The position numbers and the translations under genes were made by a program. The notes beneath the pieces were generated by a model that was not told where the DNA came from, searched no databases, and worked only from the letters and a program-made list of their open reading frames with translations. Positions 25,474 through 32,896 of a stretch of DNA of 64,000 bases are shown here, piece after piece (within the stretch, counting starts at the first letter, position 1; every line of letters begins with the position of its first letter). This DNA comes from Reinekea marinisedimentorum (GTDB lineage Bacteria; Pseudomonadota; Gammaproteobacteria; Pseudomonadales; Natronospirillaceae), in NCBI RefSeq assembly GCF_004341165.1, contig NZ_SLZR01000006.1, positions 1 to 64,000 on the forward strand, read 5' to 3'.

Positions 25474-27009
25474 ATGGAAATATGGATCGATCAGGTAAGG
25501 TGTTTTGGTGAGCCTGTGAATGCGAGTCAGCCAGTCGGTGAAGACCCGCGTTACTCAGATTCATTTACTCAATTAAAGGCAGAAATCGAAAAGAAATCTG
25601 ACGTTAATTTTGAGCTTATCAGAGACCTGTGTGAACAAATTTTAACCGAAAGCTCGAAAGACCTTCGGGTGGCCTCCTATTTTATTCTGGCACTTTCCCG
25701 CTTAGAGGGCTTTGAAGGTCTGGCTAAGGGCATGGCAGCCTTGTACCACATGGTCGATTCCTTTGGTGACTCGCTGTACCCGACTAAACCCCGTGCCCGT
25801 CAGGCTGCCTTGAAGTGGTTTCAGCAGGATAAGGTTCTTACCTTTGCGCAGTCTGCAACCGGCAGTGTTGATCACCCGCAGGCTGTATCTGCTATTGAGC
25901 TTTATGAGCGGTTGTTTGAGCAACTTTCCGGGTTAGGTGCTGAACCGATGTCCTGGCCTGATCTGAAAAAATGGCTGGAGAAGATCAAGCTTGAGAATGC
26001 ACCTGCTGCGGAGGCCGCCGAGCCTGATGCGCCCGCAGATAACCCGCCGGCCACCAACAGCCGGCCAGCACCGGTAGCCCGCACCGTGGCTCAGGCTGCA
26101 CCTGCTGTACAAGTTAGCAGTTCAATAGAGTCTACGACCCAGTATCAACAGGCTCTGCGTGGGCTACTGGCCTATTTTCGTGAACAGAAGTTATACGGCA
26201 AATTAGTAGGCACGGCGCTGTCGTGCCAATGGGGCAATTTAAAGATGCCACCCAATGAAGCCGGCAAAACCAAGCTGCCCGCTCCGAGGGAAGCATCTTT
26301 GGCCCGTATTCGTAATGCTGTTGAAAATAGCCAATGGGAAGAGGGGCTGCTGGCCAGTGTCGATGCCTTTATGGAGCCGAGTGGTCAGTTTTATTTCGAT
26401 ATCGCCAAGTGGATGCACGACTGTGCCGTGAATACCGGGAATTCTGAAGTGGCGTCGCTGGTAAAGCTCAACGTGATTCAAATAACGGTTCGTTTACCTA
26501 AGTTAACCCAGTTGAAGTTTGATAGTGACGAGGCGTTTGCATCAACAACCGCTGCCGCCTGGCTGGAGCAAATTAACGAAGAAAACGCCGGCTCGGAAAG
26601 CAGTCAAAAACAAAGTGGTTACAAAGAGTACCTGAATAACGCGCGGACTCTGTTGCAGGAAAAATCGATTCAGGAGGCCTTTACCTATTTATCCGAAATA
26701 CCGGCTAAGAATCAGCTAGAAACGAGTTACTTAGAGTTTTGTAAGGCCCAGCTCTGTATAGAGCAGGAACGAAGTGAATTGGCTTTGCCAATTTTATTTC
26801 AGTTAGAAAAAACAGTTGATCAACTGTCGCTGCAAAGTGTCGTACCAGATTTTGCAATGCAGATCTGGCGCGGGCTTTACCGTTTACAGAAAGATCGACT
26901 GGCAACACTAGCGCAGGATGCCAGCAGGGATGAAACCGAAAATCATCTGGCTCACCTGCAATCTTTAATGTGTACCACTGACGTTGCCAGTGCAATGCAG
27001 TGGCTCTAG
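25474..27009 (+). CDS. tssA: TssA sheath/tail assembly cap protein
   Basis: A 511-residue TssA with the ImpA_N domain near the start (GEDPRYSDSFTQLKAEIEKK, then GLAKGMAALYHMVDSFGDSLYP), an Ala/Pro-rich linker (about 168-215) and a long helical C-terminal VasJ-like domain. TssA guides sheath and tube polymerisation. The ATG at 25474 has a CAGGGA SD. The 57-base gap after tagF is the first gap of any size in the operon; no promoter is obvious in it. Confidence 0.9.
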   Translation: MEIWIDQVRCFGEPVNASQPVGEDPRYSDSFTQLKAEIEKKSDVNFELIRDLCEQILTESSKDLRVASYFILALSRLEGFEGLAKGMAALYHMVDSFGDSLYPTKPRARQAALKWFQQDKVLTFAQSATGSVDHPQAVSAIELYERLFEQLSGLGAEPMSWPDLKKWLEKIKLENAPAAEAAEPDAPADNPPATNSRPAPVARTVAQAAPAVQVSSSIESTTQYQQALRGLLAYFREQKLYGKLVGTALSCQWGNLKMPPNEAGKTKLPAPREASLARIRNAVENSQWEEGLLASVDAFMEPSGQFYFDIAKWMHDCAVNTGNSEVASLVKLNVIQITVRLPKLTQLKFDSDEAFASTTAAAWLEQINEENAGSESSQKQSGYKEYLNNARTLLQEKSIQEAFTYLSEIPAKNQLETSYLEFCKAQLCIEQERSELALPILFQLEKTVDQLSLQSVVPDFAMQIWRGLYRLQKDRLATLAQDASRDETENHLAHLQSLMCTTDVASAMQWL

Positions 27010-27029
27010 GAAAATAACGGGAGAAAACA

Positions 27030-27575
27030 ATGGGCGATAGCTTTCAGAATGAAATTCCTCGAGCTCGGGTAAATATCGCACTGGACTTAGAAACAGGTGG
27101 TGCAAAGGTTAAAAAAGAGTTGCCACTTAAGCTTCTGGTTATGGGTGATTTCAGCAATGGCCAAGGCCAGGGTGATATTGCTGAGCGTCAACGGATAAAT
27201 ATTACCGGCAATAACCTGGAAAAGGTTATGGAAGATATGACGCCTTCAACGCAGTTCACCGTGGCAAATAAGATCAGCGGAGACGAAGGTAGTGAAATCA
27301 AAGTGGACCTGAAGTTCAAGAGCTTCAAGGATTTTCATCCGGAACAGGTTGCAGGGCAAATACCAGAAATCAGTTCAATGCTGGCAATGCGTAACCTGCT
27401 GAAAGACCTGAAGTCTAACCTGCTTGATAACAGCTCATTGCGTAAAGAAGTTGAGCGCATTATGAGTTCAGAGGCCGATCTAAATACTCTGAAAGAAGAG
27501 TTGGCCAAGCATATTTCAGATGTGCAGGAACCGGCAAAGGCACCGGTAGCTGATGTAGAGAATCAGGGAGAATAA
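27030..27575 (+). CDS. tssB: TssB contractile sheath small subunit
   Basis: A 181-residue TssB/VipA with the family N-terminus (PRARVNIALDLETGGAKVKKELPLKLLVMGDF) and a C-terminal helical segment SNLLDNSSLRKEVERIM. It forms the contractile sheath with TssC. The last base of its stop codon overlaps an ATG of tssC. Confidence 0.95.
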   Translation: MGDSFQNEIPRARVNIALDLETGGAKVKKELPLKLLVMGDFSNGQGQGDIAERQRINITGNNLEKVMEDMTPSTQFTVANKISGDEGSEIKVDLKFKSFKDFHPEQVAGQIPEISSMLAMRNLLKDLKSNLLDNSSLRKEVERIMSSEADLNTLKEELAKHISDVQEPAKAPVADVENQGE

Positions 27576-27577
27576 TG

Positions 27578-29104
27578 ATGGAAATGGCAGAAGCTAAACA
27601 GGCCGTTGCCGCGGATGCGGTCCTGGAAGACGGCTCTATATATAACCGTTTGTGTGATCTTATTGATATCGATCCGGTTGCTGAAGGTATCGAGATTTCT
27701 AAATTTCGTACTTCAAAAGGCATGGGCGAAGCCAAGCAGAATGAGCGAATTACAGCTGCACTGCAGGTGTTCCTGAAGGTTGCGCTGGAATCCGGTGAGC
27801 AGATTGAACGTATCGATAAAAATCTGCTCGATCATTACATTGCCCAGATTGACGAGACTATCAGTAATCAGCTGGATGAAGTGATTCATCACAAAGAGTT
27901 CCAGAAAATCGAGTCTTCCTGGCGTGGGCTGAAGTTCCTGGTTGACCGAACAGATTTCAAAGCGAACAGCAAAATTGAAATGCTTGATGTCACCAAAGAT
28001 GACTTGCGTGAAGACTTTGAAGAGTCACCAGATACCACTCAATCCGGCTATTACGATCATATCTACACCCAGGAATACGACACGCCGGGTGGTGAGCCAA
28101 TTACCACGGTCATCGGTAACTTTGATTTTGATCGTTCCGCCCAGGATATTGAGCTATTAACGGAAATTTCTAAGGTTTCCAGTGCTGCTCACTGTCCATT
28201 TGTCAGTGCCGTAGGGCCTGCGTTCTTTGGTAAAGAAACGATCGAAGATATTCCAAAGATTCAGGATCTTTCTTCTTATATGGACCGGGCTGAATACCTG
28301 CGCTGGAAGAGTTTCCGTGAGTCTGAAGACTCTCGCTATGTGGGTCTGGTTTTCCCTCGCTTCCTGCTTCGTTTGCCTTATGGTGAAAACAACCCGGTGA
28401 GAAGCTTTGGCTATGTTGAAAAGGTGACCGGTGAGCAACACGACCGTTACTGCTGGGGCAACTCGGCTTTCGCTTTTGCCAGCAATATGGCCCAGAGCCA
28501 GAAGAAACATGGCTGGACAGTGAATATCCGTGGCCCTGAAGCAGGCGGTAAGCTGACAGGTTTACCAGTGCATTTCTATGAATCTGGTCGTGGAACGGAA
28601 TCTAAGATTCCAACCGAAGTTTTAATTTCTGAGACCAAAGAGCTGGAATTTGCTGACCATGGCTTTATTCCACTGAGTTACTACAAGAACAGTGATTACG
28701 CCTGCTTCTTCTCTGCTAACTCCGCACAGAAGCCAATGGAATACAACGATGATGCAGCTACGGCCAATGCGCGTATTAACTCGCGTTTACCTTACATCTT
28801 GCTGGTTTCAAAGCTGGCTCAATACCTGAAGGTGTTGCAGCGTGAAAATATCGGTTCTCTGAAGTCACGGCTGGATCTGGAAAATGAACTGAACACCTGG
28901 TTGCAGAGCCTGGTAACTAAGATGAATAACCCAGATCCGCAGTTAGCAGCTTCACACCCATTGAAAGATGGTCAGGTGTTTGTATCCGAAGCCGCAGATA
29001 ACCCAGGCTATTACTCGGTAAATATGCATGTTCAGCCGCACTTCCAGGTTGAAGGTGTAGACGTTCGTTTATCGCTTGTTTCGCAAATGCCGGAAGTAGG
29101 CTGA
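27578..29104 (+). CDS. tssC: TssC contractile sheath large subunit
   Basis: A 508-residue TssC/VipB, the major sheath subunit. Characteristic segments include ESSWRGLKFLVDRTDF, FSANSAQKP near the middle and a conserved C-terminal DVRLSLVSQMP. Two ATGs lie in tandem at 27575 and 27578. The second is better spaced from GGGAG (27566-27570). A 137-base gap with a stem-loop separates it from hcp. Confidence 0.95.
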   Translation: MEMAEAKQAVAADAVLEDGSIYNRLCDLIDIDPVAEGIEISKFRTSKGMGEAKQNERITAALQVFLKVALESGEQIERIDKNLLDHYIAQIDETISNQLDEVIHHKEFQKIESSWRGLKFLVDRTDFKANSKIEMLDVTKDDLREDFEESPDTTQSGYYDHIYTQEYDTPGGEPITTVIGNFDFDRSAQDIELLTEISKVSSAAHCPFVSAVGPAFFGKETIEDIPKIQDLSSYMDRAEYLRWKSFRESEDSRYVGLVFPRFLLRLPYGENNPVRSFGYVEKVTGEQHDRYCWGNSAFAFASNMAQSQKKHGWTVNIRGPEAGGKLTGLPVHFYESGRGTESKIPTEVLISETKELEFADHGFIPLSYYKNSDYACFFSANSAQKPMEYNDDAATANARINSRLPYILLVSKLAQYLKVLQRENIGSLKSRLDLENELNTWLQSLVTKMNNPDPQLAASHPLKDGQVFVSEAADNPGYYSVNMHVQPHFQVEGVDVRLSLVSQMPEVG

Positions 29105-29116
29105 TAGAAGTTTTTT

Positions 29117-29137
29117 GCCGCGGTGAGTTGCCGTGGC
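29117..29137 (+). other. Stem-loop between tssC and hcp
   Basis: A 7-base-pair stem with one G-U pair (GCCGCGG with CCGTGGC, loop of 7) lies 12 bases after the tssC stop. It has no T-run after it, so it may be an mRNA-stabilising or processing structure ahead of hcp rather than a terminator. Confidence 0.35.
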
Positions 29138-29241
29138 AGAAGTAAGATTCCATTTAGCGCAGGCTATTACCAGCCGTTGGAATCGCAGGTTGCTTAGTAC
29201 TGTAGCGCGTAATTTTAATTTTATTATCAAGGAGATAAAGG

Positions 29242-29727
29242 ATGGCGATTCCTGCCTATATGTGGATCACTGATGACCAGGGAAATGATGTTACCGGTTC
29301 TGTAACTGTTTCAGGTCGCGAAGGTTCTGTTGAAATTTTGGCTTTTGATCACGAATTGCGTATCCCAACGGATGCAGATTCAGGTGAATTAACGGGTACT
29401 CGTAAGCACGAACCACTGGTTTTAACCAAGGCGTTCGATGCCGCGACCCCATACCTGTATAAAGCGTGTGCTAATGGCCAAACTTTAAACAGCCTGGTAT
29501 TAAGCTGGTATAAAATTGATGACACCGGTACAGAAGTGGAGTACTTCCGCCACACTCTGGAAGGTGTTCGCGTAACTTCCGTTGGTCCTAAAATGGAAAA
29601 CGTTAAAGATCTGGATAAAGAACGCTATCCGCACCTGGAATCAGTTGCTGTTCGTTATGAAAAGATCACCTGGAGCTACCTGGACGGTAACATTGAGTTC
29701 TCTGACTCCTGGACTGAAGGCCGATAA
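29242..29727 (+). CDS. hcp: Hcp tube protein (TssD)
   Basis: A 161-residue Hcp, the hexameric ring that stacks into the T6SS inner tube. It has the family N-terminus (MAIPAYMWITDDQGNDVTGSV), a R-K-H-E-P segment in the middle and a C-terminal YEKITWSYLDGNIEFSDSW. The ATG has a strong AAGGAG SD. It sits between a stem-loop upstream and a terminator downstream, consistent with higher output than the structural genes. Confidence 0.97.
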   Translation: MAIPAYMWITDDQGNDVTGSVTVSGREGSVEILAFDHELRIPTDADSGELTGTRKHEPLVLTKAFDAATPYLYKACANGQTLNSLVLSWYKIDDTGTEVEYFRHTLEGVRVTSVGPKMENVKDLDKERYPHLESVAVRYEKITWSYLDGNIEFSDSWTEGR

Positions 29728-29743
29728 TTTCGGCTATTAATAA

Positions 29744-29776
29744 ACGCACCCGGTTTTTAACTGGGTGCGTTTTTTC
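29744..29776 (+). terminator. Intrinsic terminator after hcp
   Basis: ACGCACCC pairs with GGGTGCGT (8 base pairs) around an 11-base loop and is followed directly by seven T residues (29770-29776). It lies inside the main T6SS operon, between hcp and tssE, so it would reduce read-through to tssE-F-G-H-vgrG. Confidence 0.85.
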
Positions 29777-29788
29777 TGAGAAATACCT

Positions 29789-30202
29789 ATGTACGCGCTA
29801 TTCGATATTCTGAAAGGTAAAACTGCCAACGGTGATCCGCTTAAAAAGTATCCCGGTCAGGAAGATTTGCTCATCAGCGTTCATGATCACCTGATAAGGC
29901 TGTTAAACGCACGTCAGGGTGTGCTGGAGCATCTACCGGATTATGGACTGCCCGATTTGGATATGCTTTACCGTGAGCTGCCTTATTCAGAGCAGGATAT
30001 CGCCTTCGCCGTAAAGAACGTCATTGAAAAATATGAGCCGCGATTAACTCAGGTGCGGGTTCAGCCCAGAGCCAGGGATATTCGCTACTGCGTTGTACGT
30101 ATGGAAATAAGTGGGCGATTGCAAGATGGAACTCAGGTTCGTTTTCAAACGCTTTTTAAAAGTAACTATCAAGCTCAGATAATGCAGCCCAACAGGATGT
30201 AA
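29789..30202 (+). CDS. tssE: TssE baseplate protein
   Basis: A 137-residue gp25-like TssE, the baseplate wedge subunit that starts sheath polymerisation. It has the conserved R-x-G-V-L-E-H-L-P-D-Y-G-L-P-D segment near residues 37-52 and E-P-R-L near 80, matching the lysozyme-fold gp25 family. The SD before ATG 29789 is weak, and the gene follows a terminator at a distance of 12 bases. It is 7 bases before tssF. Confidence 0.93.
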   Translation: MYALFDILKGKTANGDPLKKYPGQEDLLISVHDHLIRLLNARQGVLEHLPDYGLPDLDMLYRELPYSEQDIAFAVKNVIEKYEPRLTQVRVQPRARDIRYCVVRMEISGRLQDGTQVRFQTLFKSNYQAQIMQPNRM

Positions 30203-30209
30203 ACTGCGG

Positions 30210-31940
30210 ATGCTTTCTTACCGGGAATACTTTGAAGCAGAGATGCGTTCTCTGCAGGATTTAGCTCAGGAATTTTCTGAAGCCTATCCTGAACAGGCGG
30301 CAATGTTAAATCTTAATGCCGTTAAAGACCGTGACCCTTATGTTGAGAGATTACTGGAAGGTATGGCCTTCTTAACCTCTCAGATACGTCAGCGCCTGGA
30401 TGACTCCGTGCCGGAAATCAGCGAGCGACTGTTGGATCAGGTTATGCCCGCTATGGTTCGGCCTTATCCATCGAATACGATCATTCAGTTTACGCCAAAC
30501 GTTCAGAACAAAGAGGCACTGGAGGTCGAAAAGGGGCGCAGTGTTAAGGCCATGAATGTTGGCCCTCTTAATGCGAACTGCCAGTTTACAACCGCTTACC
30601 CAGTTTCGGTGCTGCCGCTGCACTTACATCACGTTATGGCGGAAGAAAAGGTTAATGGCGGCAGTGTTTTGCGCCTGACCTTTAAGAAGAACAGCCAGGC
30701 AGAATGGAAGAACATAGATCTGACCAAACTGAAGCTGTATTTATCGGCCGACCTGCTTCTTGCTTATGGCCTGTTTCACACCATCACCGATAGCCAAACC
30801 AGGGTGCGGGCAGAACTACCCGGCCGTGGGTTTATCACGACAGCGCAACCGATCAGATTTAAAGGTGCCCACCAGAAAGCCAGCGACAACCTGTTGTTAT
30901 CTCATGGGCGAACCCGCACCGGCTTGAGCCTGATGCACGATTACTTTTGTGCGCGGGAAAAATATCTATTTGTTGAGCCTTTCGGTATGGAACAACTGGC
31001 TATACCGGAAGCGGCTGAGCAGTTTACTCTGGAAATTGACGCCACTGTTTCGCTGCCGGTCGATACCCGACTGGGAGTCGATAACCTGAAGCTCTATTGT
31101 GTTCCTGCTATCAATTTATATAAGGAAGATACCGAGCCGGTTATTGTTGATCATACCAAGAGCGAATATCGGGTTAACCCGGATCGTCAGGTCGCTGAAT
31201 TTTCTTCTGTTTACAGCGTTATGGAGGTTTCCGGTCGCGATCAAAGCAGCGGCGAAACCAATTACTACATGCCGATTCATGCCATGAGGCACCGCAAACA
31301 GGATGATCGCGTTTTTGTAACCAGTCATCGCACTGCCGGTATAGACAAGCGCTTAACCTATATTTCGTTAAACAGTACGCCTCCTTTTAACCCGGAAGTT
31401 GTCAGTATGGTGGCAATGATCACCAACGACCAATACCCGCGCCGCTTCATTGAGATAGGTGGGGTTAATAAGGTTGGTGAGGACATTAATCGGCAGGTTG
31501 GGGTGGCAAATGTGACCCGATGCAGCAAGATGCTGCGCGCACCGGATTTTCAGGATTTCCAGTGGCAGCTGGTTTCCTTGCTTTCGCTAAAACTCAGCTC
31601 TCTGGAATCGGTTGAAAACCTTAAGCACTTGCTGGTGCTGTTTGACTGGTCAGACCTGCCGGAAAATCAGCGGAAGATTGATGCCATTTCAGGTATCCGA
31701 ACCAATACCACCCATCGGCTAAAGCGTGGTGTTTTGTTTCAGGGGCTGGAAATAACCATAGAGCTTGCAGAATCTGGCTTCAGTAGTATTGCCGATATGT
31801 ACCTGTTTGGTTCGGTCTTGCACAGCTTTTTCAGTGACTTCGCGAATATGACGGAGTTTGTTCAAACACGGGTGGTGCAGCTGCCTTCTTATAAGGAGTG
31901 GAAATGGAGTCCAGTGTTTGGCAACAAAGCCCTGTTCTAA
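30210..31940 (+). CDS. tssF: TssF baseplate protein
   Basis: A 576-residue TssF. The N-terminus is typical (YREYFEAEMRSLQDLAQEFSEAYPEQAAML), followed by DPYVERLLEGMAFLTSQIRQRLDD and a C-terminal R-G-V-x-x-x-G-x-E-I segment. TssF pairs with TssG in the baseplate wedge. The start is ATG 30210 or close by. The 3' end overlaps tssG by 37 bases. Confidence 0.94.
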   Translation: MLSYREYFEAEMRSLQDLAQEFSEAYPEQAAMLNLNAVKDRDPYVERLLEGMAFLTSQIRQRLDDSVPEISERLLDQVMPAMVRPYPSNTIIQFTPNVQNKEALEVEKGRSVKAMNVGPLNANCQFTTAYPVSVLPLHLHHVMAEEKVNGGSVLRLTFKKNSQAEWKNIDLTKLKLYLSADLLLAYGLFHTITDSQTRVRAELPGRGFITTAQPIRFKGAHQKASDNLLLSHGRTRTGLSLMHDYFCAREKYLFVEPFGMEQLAIPEAAEQFTLEIDATVSLPVDTRLGVDNLKLYCVPAINLYKEDTEPVIVDHTKSEYRVNPDRQVAEFSSVYSVMEVSGRDQSSGETNYYMPIHAMRHRKQDDRVFVTSHRTAGIDKRLTYISLNSTPPFNPEVVSMVAMITNDQYPRRFIEIGGVNKVGEDINRQVGVANVTRCSKMLRAPDFQDFQWQLVSLLSLKLSSLESVENLKHLLVLFDWSDLPENQRKIDAISGIRTNTTHRLKRGVLFQGLEITIELAESGFSSIADMYLFGSVLHSFFSDFANMTEFVQTRVVQLPSYKEWKWSPVFGNKALF

Positions 31941-32878
31941 AAGACATTTTAGCTAACGGCCATCGCTATCATTTTCACCAGCTGTTAATGCTGCTAGAGC
32001 AGCTGTTACCTAAAGGCCGTGCATCGGAGTTTAACGCTCGGGTAAAGATCAGACCGGATACCAGCCTGGCGTTTCCTGCTTCAGATATTCGCTCGGTTGC
32101 AGCGATATCCGGTCAGCGATTCGAGGTTGTGTGCCGGTTTCTGGGCTTGTATGGCGTTGACTCTCCGCTGCCTCAGTATTTTTTAGATGACGTCACCGCA
32201 GAAGATGCAGCCGGTAAGCAACTGCAGACGTTTCTCGATATTTTTAACCATCGCCTTTATGGGCTTTTACATCAGGCGTGGAAAAAACAGAGTCCGTTCA
32301 CGCAGCTGGATGAATCCGGACTTTATCAGCGCCTGATTCGTGCCACAACCGGGCAGTATTGGCACAGCAGCAGTGATGCCATGGCCTATGGTGGCAACTT
32401 CATTGGTTCTGCCCGAAGCAGCGAATCACTTGAAGACATTTTGCGCGAGGCCATGTCGCTGGAAGAACTCAATATCGACTCGGATGTCATCAGTTGGGTA
32501 CCCATAGAGGACGGCCTGTGCCTGAACGGGCAGCAGGCACTTGGGCTGGATACCTGTCTGGGTGATGCAATACCAGTGATAGGACGCAAGGTTGAAGTGC
32601 AGATTGGCCCGGTAAGCCACGACGTCTCGCAGGCGCTTCAGCCCAAACAGCAGATGGGCCAGAAAATGGCCGGTATTCTGAAAGAGTTTCTGCCGGATGG
32701 CGTAGATTTCGATGTGTCAATTCAACTGACACCGAAGTTTTCTCACAACTGGCAATTGGGCAGTGAACAAAGTCTCTTATCTGTGCACAGCATTCTGGGT
32801 GAAGCCAGTGGCAAGGGCCTGACATTTAAGATGACATCAAAACAATTTGAAACAAATAGCGCACAGCAAGTGGCGTAA
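31904..32878 (+). CDS. tssG: TssG baseplate protein
   Basis: A 324-residue TssG, partner of TssF in the baseplate. It has the YHFHQLLMLLEQL segment at the start, FPASDIR in the first third and LYGVDSPLPQYF after it. GTG 31898 is directly abutted by the AAGGAG SD, so ATG 31904, five bases downstream of that SD, is the more likely start. It overlaps tssF. Confidence 0.93.
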   Translation: MESSVWQQSPVLKDILANGHRYHFHQLLMLLEQLLPKGRASEFNARVKIRPDTSLAFPASDIRSVAAISGQRFEVVCRFLGLYGVDSPLPQYFLDDVTAEDAAGKQLQTFLDIFNHRLYGLLHQAWKKQSPFTQLDESGLYQRLIRATTGQYWHSSSDAMAYGGNFIGSARSSESLEDILREAMSLEELNIDSDVISWVPIEDGLCLNGQQALGLDTCLGDAIPVIGRKVEVQIGPVSHDVSQALQPKQQMGQKMAGILKEFLPDGVDFDVSIQLTPKFSHNWQLGSEQSLLSVHSILGEASGKGLTFKMTSKQFETNSAQQVA

Positions 32879-32896
32879 CAGTAAAAGGAATAGTCA

